This document shows, in pieces, positions 35,702 through 45,563 of a stretch of DNA of 64,000 nt (within the stretch, counting starts at the first letter, position 1; every line of letters begins with the position of its first letter). The notes below the pieces were generated by a model, which was given only the letters and a program-made list of their open reading frames with translations, was not told the DNA's origin and did no database searches. The DNA comes from Nocardia takedensis NBRC 100417 (GTDB taxonomy: Bacteria; Actinomycetota; Actinomycetes; Mycobacteriales; Mycobacteriaceae): NCBI RefSeq assembly GCF_000308695.1, contig NZ_BAGG01000011.1, positions 62,001 through 126,000 on the forward strand, in the 5' to 3' direction. The position numbers and the translations under genes were made by a program.

Positions 35702-35746
35702 AACTGCGGCAAATCTCACGGAGACCGCAGCCGATAGCGCCGGCCT

Positions 35747-35790
35747 GTTCATTCTCCGTTCACCGGGACTGGTCCAACTGTCAACCGGGC
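35747..35790 (+). promoter_or_regulatory. PHO-box direct repeats before pstS
   Basis: Four 11-bp units in register: GTTCATTCTCC, GTTCACCGGGA, CTGGTCCAACT, GTCAACCGGGC. Three begin like the GTTCACC half-site bound by actinobacterial PhoP/RegX3-type regulators. A -10-like TACGTT follows at 35796. Phosphate-starvation control of pstSCAB is the natural reading. Confidence 0.7.
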
Positions 35791-35915
35791 GACCTTACGT
35801 TACTAAAGGGCAGCGCATTTGCTGCCTGGTGCGCAAGTTCCCCGCGAACGGCACCACAACACCCGCCCGGGCCGGTGAGGGACCGGGCGTGTCGGACGTG
35901 ATTCCCGGAGGAATA

Positions 35916-37028
35916 GTGAAGCTCAAGCGCAGCAGCGCCCTCGTCGGTGTGCTGGCCGCCGTCGCCATGCCGTTGGCCGCCTGTGGCAGCGACGACAACT
36001 CGTCGGGTGACGCAGGCAACGCCGCCAACAGCAGCGTCGCCTGCGGCGGCAAGCAGTCGCTCAAGGCCAGCGGTTCGTCCGCGCAGAAGAACGCCATGGA
36101 ACGCTTCATCGCCGCCTACGAGGCCAACTGCGACGGCGCCACCCTGAACTACACCTCGAGCGGTTCCGGCGCGGGCGTCAACGAGTTCATCGGCGGCCAG
36201 ACCGACTTCGGCGGGTCGGACTCGCCGCTGAGCAACAGCAAGCAGGAGCCCGCCAAGGCCCAGGAACGCTGCGCCTCGCCCGCGTGGAACCTGCCGACCG
36301 TCTTCGGCCCGATCGCCGTCACCTACAACATCGACGGCGTGAGCGACCTCGTGCTCGACGGCCCGACCGCCGCCAAGGTGTTCAACGGCGCGATCAGCAC
36401 CTGGGACGCCCCGGAGATCAAGGCGCTCAACCCGAACGCCAAGCTCCCCTCGGACAAGATCGCCGTGATCTTCCGCTCGGACGAGTCGGGCACCACCGAC
36501 AACTTCCAGCTCTACCTCGACGCCGCCTCCGACGGCGCGTGGGGCAAGGGCGGCGGCAAGACCTTCAACGGCGGTGTCGGTGAAGGCGCCAAGGGCAACG
36601 AAGGCACCTCGGCCGCGATCAAGAGCACCAAGAACTCGATCACCTACAACGAGTGGTCCTTCGCCAAGTCGCAGAACCTCTCCGTCGCGCAGATCGTCAC
36701 CTCCGCCGGCAAGGAACCGGTGAAGCTGTCGGTCGAGTCGGCGGGCAAGGCCATCGACGGTGTGAAGATCAAGGGCGAGGGCAACGACCTGGTCCTGGAC
36801 ACCACCTCGTTCTACAAGCCGACCGTGGCGGGCTCCTACCCGCTCATGATGGCCACCTACGAGATCGTGTGCTCCAAGTACAGCGACCCGGAGACGGGCA
36901 AGGCCGTCAAGGCGTTCCTGACCTCGGCCACCACCAACGGCCAGAAGGGCCTCGAGGACAACGGGTACATCCCGATCCCCGAGCAGTTCAAGACCCGTCT
37001 GACCACCGCGATCAACGCCATCTCCTGA
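35916..37028 (+). CDS. pstS: Phosphate ABC transporter substrate-binding lipoprotein
   Basis: 370 aa from the GTG at 35916 (GGAGG upstream). The lipobox LAAC places the lipidated cysteine at residue 23. The PBP domain has the phosphate-binding blocks [56 protein letters not shown] and [16 protein letters not shown]. It captures phosphate outside the membrane for PstCAB. Longer upstream frames are artefacts. Confidence 0.96.
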   Translation: MKLKRSSALVGVLAAVAMPLAACGSDDNSSGDAGNAANSSVACGGKQSLKASGSSAQKNAMERFIAAYEANCDGATLNYTSSGSGAGVNEFIGGQTDFGGSDSPLSNSKQEPAKAQERCASPAWNLPTVFGPIAVTYNIDGVSDLVLDGPTAAKVFNGAISTWDAPEIKALNPNAKLPSDKIAVIFRSDESGTTDNFQLYLDAASDGAWGKGGGKTFNGGVGEGAKGNEGTSAAIKSTKNSITYNEWSFAKSQNLSVAQIVTSAGKEPVKLSVESAGKAIDGVKIKGEGNDLVLDTTSFYKPTVAGSYPLMMATYEIVCSKYSDPETGKAVKAFLTSATTNGQKGLEDNGYIPIPEQFKTRLTTAINAIS

Positions 37029-37119
37029 TCGCGACATCATGACCGTGCACCCTGAACAGGTGACCGCAGCGGGCTCGTCGGACTCGACGGGCCCGCAGGC
37101 GGCTGGAGATACTGCGACC

Positions 37120-38121
37120 ATGTCGAGCGAAACCCATCAAGACGTGAGCCTCTCCGAGGAGCAGCCCACCGAGCAGCCCTCGGCGAAGCGTCAGCCGCAC
37201 AGTCAGCGGGCCGAGACCATCTTCCGGGCGCTGGCCGTCGCGGCCGGTGCGATCATCGTCGCGTCCATCGCGTTGATCGCACTGTTCCTGCTGATCCGCG
37301 CGGTCCCCTCGCTCAGGGCCGACCAGGTGAACTTCTTCACCAGCACCGAATTCAACACCACCAATGCCGACGATCTGCGTTTCGGCATCAAGGACCTGTT
37401 CATGGTCACGGTGTTGAGCTCGATCTTCGCGCTGGTGATCGCGGTTCCCATCGGTGTCGGCATCGCACTGTTCCTGACCCACTACGCGCCGAAGCCGATG
37501 GCGCGCCCGTTCGCCATGCTGGTCGATCTGCTGGCGGCCGTGCCCTCCATCGTCTTCGGTCTGTGGGGCTTCCTGGTCCTGGCCCCCAAGCTGGGCCCGG
37601 TGCAGGAATTCCTCAACGAGAACCTCGGATGGTTCTTCCTCTTCTCCGAGGGCAACGTGTCCATCGGCGGCGGCGGCACCATCTTCACCGCGGGCGTGGT
37701 GCTGGCGGTGATGATCCTGCCGATCATCACCTCGGTCTCCCGTGAGGTGTTCAACCTCACCCCGGTCAACCACATCGAGGCCGCGCAGGCCCTCGGCGCG
37801 ACCAAGTGGGAGGTCGTGCGGATGACCGTGCTGCCCTACGGTCGCAGCGGTGTGATCGCGGGTTCCATGCTCGGCCTCGGCCGCGCGCTCGGTGAGACCA
37901 TCGCGGTCCTGGTCGTGCTGCGCACCTCGGCGCAGGCGGGCGGATGGTCGCTGTTCGACGGCGGCTACACCTTCGCCTCCAAGATCGCCTCGGCGGCTTC
38001 GGAGTTCAGTTCGCCGCTGCCCACCGGCGCCTACATCGCGGCAGGCTTCGTGCTGTTCGCGCTGACCTTCGTGGTCAACGCGCTGGCCCGCCTGGCCTCG
38101 GGCGGAAAGGTCAATCAGTGA
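37120..38121 (+). CDS. pstC: Phosphate ABC transporter permease PstC
   Basis: 333 aa from the ATG at 37120 (GGAG upstream); the ATG at 37039 would add 27 residues but has no ribosome site. Six membrane helices and the permease loop [61 protein letters not shown] is typical of PstC. The stop overlaps the pstA start as TGATG. Confidence 0.95.
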   Translation: MSSETHQDVSLSEEQPTEQPSAKRQPHSQRAETIFRALAVAAGAIIVASIALIALFLLIRAVPSLRADQVNFFTSTEFNTTNADDLRFGIKDLFMVTVLSSIFALVIAVPIGVGIALFLTHYAPKPMARPFAMLVDLLAAVPSIVFGLWGFLVLAPKLGPVQEFLNENLGWFFLFSEGNVSIGGGGTIFTAGVVLAVMILPIITSVSREVFNLTPVNHIEAAQALGATKWEVVRMTVLPYGRSGVIAGSMLGLGRALGETIAVLVVLRTSAQAGGWSLFDGGYTFASKIASAASEFSSPLPTGAYIAAGFVLFALTFVVNALARLASGGKVNQ

Positions 38122-39026
38122 TGACTACGTCCTCGACGCTCGACAAGCCGGTCAAAGCCCCTACGTTCCGCGACGTGAGCACCGGCCGCAAGATCAAGAA
38201 CAATGTCGCGACCGGTTTGGTCGCGCTGTGCTTCGCCATCGCGCTGGTCCCGCTGGTGTGGGTGCTGTGGATGGTCGTCAGCGAGGGCATCACCGCGGTC
38301 GCCTCGCTCGACTGGTGGCAGAAGTCGCAGAAGGGCATCCTGCCGGATCAGACCGGCGGCGGTGTCTACCACGCGATCTACGGCACCATCGTGCAGTCCG
38401 CGCTCGCGGCGGTCATCGCGGTGCCGCTGGGCATCATGGCGGCGATCTACCTGGTCGAGTACGGCCGCGGCAGGCTGGCCAAGGTCACCACCTTCATGGT
38501 CGACATCCTCGCCGGTGTCCCCTCGATCGTGGCGGCCCTGTTCATCTTCGCCCTGTGGATCGCCACCTTCGGCGCCCCGCAGAGCGCCTTCGCGGTGTCG
38601 CTGGCCCTGGTGCTGCTGATGCTGCCGGTGGTGGTGCGCAGCACCGAGGAGATGCTCAAGCTCGTCCCCGACGAGTTGCGCGAAGCCTCCTACGCGCTGG
38701 GCGTGCCCAAGTGGAAGACCATCGTCCGGATCGTCGTGCCCACCGCGGCGCCCGGCATGATCAGCGGCATCCTGCTCGCTCTCGCCCGCGTCATGGGTGA
38801 GACCGCGCCGGTGCTGGTGCTGGTCGGCTACGCCAAGTCGATCAACACCAACATGTTCGACGGCAACATGGCCTCCCTGCCCCTGCTGATCTACCAGGAG
38901 CTGGCCAACCCGGAGGCCGCGGGACGCGAACGTGTCTGGGGCGCGGCCCTGACCCTGATCCTGCTGATCGCCCTCCTGTACGCCGCGGCGGCGGTTGTCA
39001 ACAAGTTGCTCACCCGCAACCGATAA
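38121..39026 (+). CDS. pstA: Phosphate ABC transporter permease PstA
   Basis: 301 aa with six membrane helices. It carries the permease loop EASYALGVPKWKTIVRIVVPTAAPGMISGILLALARVMGETAPVL, VEYGRGRLAK and VPSIVAALFIFALW. Coupled to pstC; pstB follows after 18 bp. An in-frame GTG sits one codon before the ATG. Confidence 0.96.
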   Translation: MTTSSTLDKPVKAPTFRDVSTGRKIKNNVATGLVALCFAIALVPLVWVLWMVVSEGITAVASLDWWQKSQKGILPDQTGGGVYHAIYGTIVQSALAAVIAVPLGIMAAIYLVEYGRGRLAKVTTFMVDILAGVPSIVAALFIFALWIATFGAPQSAFAVSLALVLLMLPVVVRSTEEMLKLVPDELREASYALGVPKWKTIVRIVVPTAAPGMISGILLALARVMGETAPVLVLVGYAKSINTNMFDGNMASLPLLIYQELANPEAAGRERVWGAALTLILLIALLYAAAAVVNKLLTRNR

Positions 39027-39044
39027 GCGAAACGGAAGACTCGC

Positions 39045-39821
39045 ATGGCCAAGCGCATCGACGTCAAAGATCTGAACATCTTCTACGGCAAGTTCCACGC
39101 GGTCGCCGATGTGGATCTGACCGTGCTGCCCCGCAGCGTCACCGCCTTCATCGGCCCGTCCGGTTGCGGCAAGTCCACCGTGTTGCGTTCGCTCAACCGC
39201 ATGCACGAGGTCACCCCGAACGCCCGCGTCGAGGGTGCGGTCCTGCTCGACGGCGAGGACATCTACGGCTCGGGCGTTGACCCCGTCGGCGTGCGCCGCA
39301 CCATCGGCATGGTGTTCCAGCGGCCGAACCCGTTCCCCACCATGTCGATTCGCGACAACGTGGTGGCCGGGCTGAAGTTGCAGGGTGTGCGCGGCAAGAA
39401 GGAACTCGACGAGGTCGCCGAGCGCTCGCTGCGCGGGGCGAACCTGTGGAACGAGGTCAAGGACCGTCTGGACAAGCCCGGTGGCGGCCTCTCGGGTGGT
39501 CAGCAGCAGCGTCTGTGCATCGCGCGGGCGATCGCGGTCTCGCCCGACGTGCTGCTGATGGACGAGCCCTGTTCGGCGCTGGACCCGATCTCCACCTTGG
39601 CGATCGAGGACCTGATCACCGAGCTGAAGAAGGAATTCACCATCGTCATCGTCACGCACAACATGCAGCAGGCGGCACGCGTGAGTGATCAGACCGGCTT
39701 CTTCAACCTGGAGGCCCAGGGCAAGCCCGGCAAGCTGATCGAGATCGACGACACCGAGAAGATCTTCTCCAACCCGGGCCAGAAGGCGACCGAGGACTAC
39801 ATCTCCGGTCGTTTCGGCTAG
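39045..39821 (+). CDS. pstB: Phosphate ABC transporter ATPase PstB (PhoT)
   Basis: 258 aa. Walker [11 protein letters not shown]-loop [12 protein letters not shown], signature [14 protein letters not shown], Walker [17 protein letters not shown] and H-loop [12 protein letters not shown]. The PstB-specific NPFP and [10 protein letters not shown] motifs exclude other ATPases. Ends before two strong hairpins and converges with phoU. Confidence 0.97.
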   Translation: MAKRIDVKDLNIFYGKFHAVADVDLTVLPRSVTAFIGPSGCGKSTVLRSLNRMHEVTPNARVEGAVLLDGEDIYGSGVDPVGVRRTIGMVFQRPNPFPTMSIRDNVVAGLKLQGVRGKKELDEVAERSLRGANLWNEVKDRLDKPGGGLSGGQQQRLCIARAIAVSPDVLLMDEPCSALDPISTLAIEDLITELKKEFTIVIVTHNMQQAARVSDQTGFFNLEAQGKPGKLIEIDDTEKIFSNPGQKATEDYISGRFG

Positions 39822-39835
39822 ACCCCGGATACCGG

Positions 39836-39869
39836 ATCGGCCCGCGTGGGATATCCCGCGCGGGCCGAT
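39836..39869 (+). terminator. pst operon terminator
   Basis: 11-bp perfect stem ATCGGCCCGCG with its complement, 12-nt loop, 15 nt after the pstB stop. Confidence 0.7.
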
Positions 39870-39932
39870 CTCGTTGTCCTACCGGGCGTTGCGGGCGCGG
39901 GTCGGAGTTCTCGGTGCCCGGGACGCCGAACG

Positions 39933-39956
39933 GCCCCGGACCGAACGGTCCGGGGC
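39933..39956. terminator. Second hairpin between pstB and phoU
   Basis: GCCCCGGACCG-AA-CGGTCCGGGGC, 11-bp perfect arms. Probably ends phoU transcription on the minus strand, 48 nt after its stop. Confidence 0.65.
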
Positions 39957-40004
39957 GGGGGCACACGTGTCTGTTCCGAATTCGCGGCGTCGTCCGCCGG
40001 GCGC

Positions 40005-40667
40005 TCAGACCTCGGCGTCGGGGTCGGGCGGCAGCACGCCGGTGACCAGGAAGATCACCCGGCGGCCGATCTCCACCGCGTGGTCGGCGAAGCGCTCGTA
40101 GTAGCGGCCGAGCAGGGTCACGTCCACCGCGGCGGCGACGCCGTACTTCCAGTCGCGGTCCATCAGCAGCGTGAACAGGTGGCGATGCAGGTCGTCCATC
40201 GCCTCGTCGTCCTCGTTGAGCTGGGCGGCGCGCTCGGGGTCGCGGTTCTCCAGCACTTCGCGCGCGCCTTCGCCCATGTGCACCGCGATGCGGCCCATCT
40301 CGGCGAAGTAGCCGTTGACGGCCTCGGGCAGCGCGTGGTTCGGGTGACGGCGGCGCGCGACCTTGGCCACGTGCAGCGCGAGCGCCACCATACGGTTCAC
40401 GTCCTGCACGATCTGGATGGCGGAGACCACCTGGCGCAGATCACCCGCGACGGGGGCCTGCAACGCGAGCAGCGCGAAGGCCCGCTCCTCGGCCTCGGAG
40501 ATCATCTCCGCGATCCGGTCGTAGTCGCCGATGACGGATTCCGCGGCGCTCAGGTCGGCCTGGAGCAGAGATTGGGTGGCCCGATCCATGGCCGAGCCCG
40601 CGAGACCGGCCATCTCACCCAGCAGGTGCGCGAGATCGGCCATTTGCTCGTTGTAGATGACACGCAT
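40005..40667 (-). CDS. phoU: Phosphate uptake regulator PhoU
   Basis: 220 aa, two PhoU three-helix bundles. The first has [27 protein letters not shown] and the metal-binding stretch [14 protein letters not shown]; the second has [26 protein letters not shown]. It links PstSCAB to PHO signalling and restrains uptake. Convergent with pstB, as in the Rv0820/Rv0821c order. Confidence 0.95.
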   Translation of the reverse strand: MRVIYNEQMADLAHLLGEMAGLAGSAMDRATQSLLQADLSAAESVIGDYDRIAEMISEAEERAFALLALQAPVAGDLRQVVSAIQIVQDVNRMVALALHVAKVARRRHPNHALPEAVNGYFAEMGRIAVHMGEGAREVLENRDPERAAQLNEDDEAMDDLHRHLFTLLMDRDWKYGVAAAVDVTLLGRYYERFADHAVEIGRRVIFLVTGVLPPDPDAEV

Positions 40668-40744
40668 GGACCCAGACAGTAATCCTCGGCGTTGTCCGCG
40701 TCACGAACAGTCGGTTAATGCGCGATGGCAAACCCCGGGGAAAG

Positions 40745-42892
40745 CTACTCGCAAGTCTCGTCGGCGGCGTTCACCGCTTCCAGGTCCGCGGGCAGCGCGG
40801 TCGGCGTCGAACCGGTCGAACTGGCCGTCGGCACGTTGTTGATCGGGTCGCCCACCGGGGTCGGCGTCTTGACCGTGCCGCTGAAGTCCTGCCCGATGAC
40901 GACCTCGACGATCGAACCGAGTTCGCTGTCGGCCTCCAGGGCCGCGCCCGGTATCGAGGTGGCGACCGTGGCGGCCTCGGCCTCGTGGCCGGAGCCGTAG
41001 CGGATCCGGGTGGAGGAGGAGTTCCCGCCGGAGTAGTTCCCGGTGCTGTAGATCTGGAAACCCTGGGCGGCCAGTTTGTTCGCGGCGGTGTTGGCGGCGC
41101 CGGTGATGCCGGAGCCGTTGGAGACCAGCAGCGAGATGTTGTTCGGGTCGACCGCGGTGTACTTGGGCGGCTCCGGCGGCGTACTGGCGCCCGGCGCGTC
41201 GGCGGTGGCCGCGGGGGATTCGCCCGGCAGCGGACGGTCGTCGCGCACGGCGCTGAAGATCGCCTTGATGTCGGATTCGCGCGGGATCTCGTTGCCGTAG
41301 GAGGTGGTGCCCGCGGTGGGGATGGTGAGGAAGGTGATCGCGCCCGCGTCGACCTTCTGCAACGAGCGGCCCAGATTCAACAGATCCGAGGAGTTCACGT
41401 TGTCGACGAAGGTGTGCTCGGTGAAGGACTGGATGAAGCCGTTGAGCTTGCCCGGATCGAACAGCACCCGACCCGACATGGCCCCGCGCAGCAGCGAGGA
41501 CATGAACCGCTGCTGCCGGTTGATCCGGTCGTAGTCGCTGCGTTCCTCGCCGTAGACGTGGCGGGCGCGCACGTAGTTCAACGCTGTCTGGCCGTTCACC
41601 CGCTGTTTGCCGGCGCTCTCCAGAACGGTGCCGAGGACACCGTCGATGATCGGTTTGGTCGCGCACACGTCGACGCCGCCGATCCGGTCGACCATCGCCT
41701 CGAAGCCGGCGAAGTCGATGCCGATGAAGTGACCGATCGACAGACCCGTCATCTTGCGCACGACGTTCACCAGACATTTGGGTCCGGCGAGCGCGTAGAC
41801 GGCGTTGAGCTTGTCGCCCATCGCCGAGGGCCAGACCTCTTTGGTGTATTCGGCCTTGTCGTTGTCCCAGCCGTTGCACTGCGGTCGGGTGACGTCCAGG
41901 TCGCGCGGGAAGGACACCGCGACCACGCGTTTCCGGTTCTTCGGGATGTGCACCAGCATGACGGTGTCCGCGCGCGCGCCCTCGGCGTCGTCCAGGGTGC
42001 CCGCGCCGATCTCGCCGTTCACGCCAGCCCTGGTGTCGGTGCCGACGATCAGGAAGTTCTCGTCGCCGAGTTGGGCGTTGCCGTCGACCACGTCCTCGGG
42101 GTTGTCGTCCAGGGCCGAGATCTGGGTGAAGGCGTCGTTGGTGGAGCGCAGGTAGCTCCAGCCGCCGCCGGTGATGAGCAGGACCATCACGGCCAGCACG
42201 GCCGCGGTGACCCGCCCGGTGGTGCGGAGTCTGCGGGTGCGGCGCTGCTTGCCCGCCGCCAACCGCGACAGCGGTTTACCGACGGGCGCGGGCGTGGCCT
42301 TGCGCGCCGACTTGCGCGGTTTCTCCGAGTCCTTCGGCGGCTCCGGCGGATCGGCGACCGGGAGGACGTCGGTGACGGCCTCGGTGGTGGCGACCGGACG
42401 CGGCGGCGCGGGCGGATTCTTGGGGGCGGGCTGGTTCTTGCCCGCGATGTCGTCGACCACGATCGACCCGGTGCCCGGTCGCGACGGACCCGGACGGCGC
42501 GGCGGATTCTCGCCCGGACGGGGCGGCGGATTCTCGCCCGGACGGGGCGGCGGATTCTCGCCCGGACGGGGCGGGGTGGGGCCGGGGGCGCGGTTGGCGC
42601 CCTGCGGACGCGGCGGCGCGGCCGGTTCGGGGCCGCGGGGCGGCTGCGCGGGGGCCTGGGACGGTCGCGCGGGCTCCTGGGAGCGCCGTCTGCGGCCCGT
42701 GCGCTCGTTGTCGACCTTCTCGACCAGATCCTGGACCGTCAGCGGTGCGGAACCCGCGTCGGCCGGCGCGTCGTGGCGTGAACGACGGGTGGTGCGCGCG
42801 CTGTCGGGGTCGGTGTTGTCCGCCGTGGGATAGCGCTCCCACGGGGCGCGACCTCCGGGCCGTGGCGATTGCCCGTGCCGATCGTCACCCAC
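40745..42892 (-). CDS. LytR-CpsA-Psr (LCP) protein with C-terminal LytR_C domain
   Basis: 715 aa from the GTG at 42892. A long cytoplasmic head of about 220 residues is Pro/Arg-rich and has a triple octapeptide repeat (PRPGENPP). A membrane helix (VTAAVLAVMVLLITGGGWSYL) follows near 225-250. The LCP domain has LIVGTDTRAG, RADTVMLVHIPKNRKRVVAVSFPRD, NAVYALAGPKC and YDRINRQQRFM; a Ser-rich LytR_C domain ends the protein. LCP enzymes ligate arabinogalactan or wall polymers to peptidoglycan. Position matches Rv0822c. Confidence 0.92.
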   Translation of the reverse strand: MGDDRHGQSPRPGGRAPWERYPTADNTDPDSARTTRRSRHDAPADAGSAPLTVQDLVEKVDNERTGRRRRSQEPARPSQAPAQPPRGPEPAAPPRPQGANRAPGPTPPRPGENPPPRPGENPPPRPGENPPRRPGPSRPGTGSIVVDDIAGKNQPAPKNPPAPPRPVATTEAVTDVLPVADPPEPPKDSEKPRKSARKATPAPVGKPLSRLAAGKQRRTRRLRTTGRVTAAVLAVMVLLITGGGWSYLRSTNDAFTQISALDDNPEDVVDGNAQLGDENFLIVGTDTRAGVNGEIGAGTLDDAEGARADTVMLVHIPKNRKRVVAVSFPRDLDVTRPQCNGWDNDKAEYTKEVWPSAMGDKLNAVYALAGPKCLVNVVRKMTGLSIGHFIGIDFAGFEAMVDRIGGVDVCATKPIIDGVLGTVLESAGKQRVNGQTALNYVRARHVYGEERSDYDRINRQQRFMSSLLRGAMSGRVLFDPGKLNGFIQSFTEHTFVDNVNSSDLLNLGRSLQKVDAGAITFLTIPTAGTTSYGNEIPRESDIKAIFSAVRDDRPLPGESPAATADAPGASTPPEPPKYTAVDPNNISLLVSNGSGITGAANTAANKLAAQGFQIYSTGNYSGGNSSSTRIRYGSGHEAEAATVATSIPGAALEADSELGSIVEVVIGQDFSGTVKTPTPVGDPINNVPTASSTGSTPTALPADLEAVNAADETCE
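42501..42572. repeat. Three perfect 24-bp tandem repeats
   Basis: GGCGGATTCTCGCCCGGACG plus GGGC, three identical copies at 42501, 42525 and 42549, with a partial copy before. In frame in the LCP gene, encoding Pro-Arg-Pro-Gly-Glu-Asn-Pro-Pro units. Identity at all positions points to recent expansion. Confidence 0.95.
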
Positions 42893-43218
42893 CAACGAAC
42901 CTCACTTCTCGTCTCTGCGTTTCCCGGCCCCGCCGCCGTCGAAAATGAATCCGGCAACCGTGACCGATCCGCCAATGATAACGATTCCGCCACGACGCGC
43001 AGGCCCAGCGGTGGGCCGGGCTCCGCGCGCGGTCGGCAGTTGTCCGTTGCAGCTCAGTAGCTGGATATTAGCGATTGATTGGCGGATAGGGGCGGCGCAC
43101 GGCGTTCGGCGCGCACGCGTGTTCGGCCCGCGCGGGCTCGCTCCCGAGGCGCGCGAGTGTGCTCGAGATACACCGGCGTGCTCGAATCGTGATCCGACGG
43201 GCGGTGCGCGGTGGGCGC
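42893..43218. other. Intergenic region upstream of the LCP gene, no gene seen
   Basis: 326 bp between the LCP start and the dus stop, relatively AT-rich in the middle. ATCCGCCAAT at 42967-42976 recurs inverted as ATTGGCGGAT at 43078-43087. No credible ORF or RNA gene seen. Confidence 0.6.
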
Positions 43219-44361
43219 TCAGCCGCCGCTGTGCATCACATCGGCGGCGGTCGGCACGGCGGTGTCGTCGGGATCGTCGAGCCAGCCGTGCGGCAGGGCG
43301 ACCTTGCCGGGCGAGCCCTGCCGTCCGCGCGGACCCTCGGCGTCCTTCGGGAAAGGGGCGGCGGGGTCGAGTTCGGCGATCAGCTCGCGCAGCCGCTCCA
43401 GGCTGGACACCGTCGCGAACGCGCGGCGCAGATCCGCGCCGACCGGGAACCCCATCAGATACCAGGCCATGTGCTTGCGCAGGTCGCGCATCGCCTTGTC
43501 CTCGCCGAGATGATCCGACAGCAGCGCGCCGTGCCGGTACAGCACCTCGCCCACCCGGCCCAGATTCGGCGGCTCGGGCAGCGGCTCACCGCGCAACGCG
43601 GCCTGCAACTCGGCGAACAGCCACGGGCGACCCAGGCAGCCGCGACCGACCACGACCCCGTCGCAGCCGGTCTCGGCCATCATCCGGACCGCGTCGTCGG
43701 CGGAGAAGATGTCGCCGTTGCCCAGCACCGGGATCGTGCGCACCGCCTCCTTGAGCCGGGCGATGGCCGACCAGTCCGCCGCGCCCGAATAGCGCTGCGC
43801 CGCCGTGCGCGCGTGCAGCGCCACCGCCCGCGCGCCCTCGCCCTCGGCGATTCGGCCCGCGTCCAGGTAGGTCAGGTGGTCGTCATCGATGCCGATGCGG
43901 AACTTGAACGTCACCGGGACGCCCGCGGGCTCGGCCGCCGACACCATCGCCTGGACGATGCGGCGGAACAGGGCCCGCTTGTAGGGCAGCGCCGCGCCGC
44001 CGCCGAGCCTGGTCACCTTGGGGACCGGGCAGCCGAGATTGAGATCGATGTGATCGGCCCAGCCCTCGCCGACGATGACGCGCACCGCCTCACCGAGGGT
44101 GGCCGGGTCGACGCCGTAGAGCTGCATCGAGCGCGGATGCTCGTCGGCGTCGAAGGACATCATGTGCAGCGTCTTCTCGTTGCGCTCCACCACCGCGCGC
44201 GCGGTGATCATCTCGCACACGTAGATCGAGGTGGGGCTGCCGAATTCGCGGCACAGCTTGCGGAAGGCCAGGTTGGTGATGCCCGCCATGGGCGCGAGCA
44301 CGACCGGCGGATCGACCGGATACGGCCCGATCCGCAGCGTGGTCCTCGCCTCGGTAGTCAT
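43219..44361 (-). CDS. dusB: tRNA-dihydrouridine synthase
   Basis: 380 aa from the ATG at 44361. Flavin TIM barrel with VVLAPMAGITNLAFRKLC, DLNLGCPVPKVTRLGGGAAL (catalytic Cys), FKFRIGIDDDHLTYLDAG, HARTAAQRYSGAADW, VLGNGDIFSADDA and VVVGRGCLGRPWLF. It reduces uridine in tRNA D-loops. In the Rv0823c position. A further in-frame start lies 16 codons upstream but has weaker context. Confidence 0.94.
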   Translation of the reverse strand: MTTEARTTLRIGPYPVDPPVVLAPMAGITNLAFRKLCREFGSPTSIYVCEMITARAVVERNEKTLHMMSFDADEHPRSMQLYGVDPATLGEAVRVIVGEGWADHIDLNLGCPVPKVTRLGGGAALPYKRALFRRIVQAMVSAAEPAGVPVTFKFRIGIDDDHLTYLDAGRIAEGEGARAVALHARTAAQRYSGAADWSAIARLKEAVRTIPVLGNGDIFSADDAVRMMAETGCDGVVVGRGCLGRPWLFAELQAALRGEPLPEPPNLGRVGEVLYRHGALLSDHLGEDKAMRDLRKHMAWYLMGFPVGADLRRAFATVSSLERLRELIAELDPAAPFPKDAEGPRGRQGSPGKVALPHGWLDDPDDTAVPTAADVMHSGG

Positions 44362-44423
44362 CGTCACGTGCTCCAGTGTCGCATTCCCACTCGGTGTGAT
44401 CGTTGCCACGGGCAGGGACGACA

Positions 44424-44456
44424 GCGCGCCCGCACCGGAAGCCGGTGCGGGCGCGC
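44424..44456. terminator. Strong hairpin after desA
   Basis: 15-bp perfect stem GCGCGCCCGCACCGG, loop AAG, complement. It lies 20 nt past the desA stop and separates it from dus. Confidence 0.75.
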
Positions 44457-44475
44457 TGGGAGGTGGGGCGGCGGG

Positions 44476-45441
44476 TCAGCCCGCGACCGCTCCCGCGAGT
44501 TCGCGCTTCTTGGCCTCGCGGGCCAGCATCTTGTCGCGCTGCTCCTCGAACTTGAGGACGTCCTGGCCCAGCTTGTCCAGGAACAGGCCGAGCCGCTCGC
44601 GGACCTGCTCACCGCGCGGGGTGAAGTCGGTGCGCTCGAAGATGTTCCACTTCTTCAGCACCGGTTGCACGACCTCTTCGAGGTGCTGACGCAGGTCGTA
44701 GATGCCGTGCTTGGCCATCAGCACGCCGTTGCGGCGGAAGTTGGGCATCCCCGCGCCGGGCATCTGGAAGTTCTCCAGGATCAGCGTGATGGCCTCGATG
44801 GCCTGGTCGGGCGACAGGTCGAGGGCGGCGCCGCACATGTTCCGGTAGAAGATCATGTGCAGGTTCTCGTCGGCGGCGACGCGCTGGAGCATCCGGTCGG
44901 CGATCGGGTCCTCGCAGACCTTGCCGGTGTTGCGGTGGCTCACGCGGGTGGCGAGTTCCTGGAAGGTGACGTAGGCCACCGAATGCAGGAAGCCCGCGTC
45001 GGCTTCGGTGGGGGAGGCGAACCCGTTGGTCATGTGGACCATGCGCGCTTCCTCGAGCGCCACCGGGTCGACGCCGCGGGTGACCACGAGGTAATCGCGC
45101 ATCACGATGCCGTGGCGGTTCTCCTCGGCGGTCCAGCGACCGACCCAGGTGCCCCAAGCTCCGTCCTGGGAGAAGTTCTCGGCGATCTCACGGTGGTAGG
45201 AGGGGAGGTTGTCCTCGGTGAGCAGGTTGGTGATCATGGCCGCCTTGGCGACCTCGTTCAGCCGGGACTGCTCGGGATCCCAGTCCACTCCGCCGAGCGC
45301 CGCGAAATTGCGACCCTCGTCCCACGGGACGTAGTCGTGCGGATGCCATTCCTTCGCCAGGGAGAGGTGCCGGTTGACGTTTTCCTCGGCAACCGGCTCC
45401 AACTCCGTCAGAAGCTCGAGTTGAGTCAGATCCCTTGCCAT
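44476..45441 (-). CDS. desA1: Acyl-ACP desaturase DesA1-type
   Basis: 321 aa, ferritin-like diiron desaturase. Iron ligands are visible in TAEENRHG and ADENLHMIF (both ExxH), with the earlier helix bearing EVAKAAMITNLLTEDNL. Soluble; it introduces double bonds into acyl-ACP, in mycobacteria for mycolic acid precursors (Rv0824c). The promoter region carries a large palindromic operator, so expression is probably lipid-responsive. Confidence 0.94.
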   Translation of the reverse strand: MARDLTQLELLTELEPVAEENVNRHLSLAKEWHPHDYVPWDEGRNFAALGGVDWDPEQSRLNEVAKAAMITNLLTEDNLPSYHREIAENFSQDGAWGTWVGRWTAEENRHGIVMRDYLVVTRGVDPVALEEARMVHMTNGFASPTEADAGFLHSVAYVTFQELATRVSHRNTGKVCEDPIADRMLQRVAADENLHMIFYRNMCGAALDLSPDQAIEAITLILENFQMPGAGMPNFRRNGVLMAKHGIYDLRQHLEEVVQPVLKKWNIFERTDFTPRGEQVRERLGLFLDKLGQDVLKFEEQRDKMLAREAKKRELAGAVAG

Positions 45442-45517
45442 GTAGTAACCCTTCGGTGAGTTGCGTGCGCGCTTGCGGGTCGGTCCCCCGAACAAGACCG
45501 TGCCGATGCGGCCATAC

Positions 45518-45563
45518 CTTACGGCACCGTAGGTGTGATGCGAAACGCATCGGACCTACGGTG
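45518..45563. promoter_or_regulatory. Palindromic operator upstream of desA
   Basis: CTTACGG-CA-CCGTAGG (45518-45533) is a near-perfect operator containing a minus-strand -10-like TAAGGT. It is the left part of a larger inverted repeat: CACCGTAGGT (45525-45534), GATGCG-AAA-CGCATC (45537-45551), ACCTACGGTG (45554-45563). The form suits a TetR/FadR-class lipid regulator; mycobacterial desA genes are under such control (MadR), but motif identity is not checked. Confidence 0.55.
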
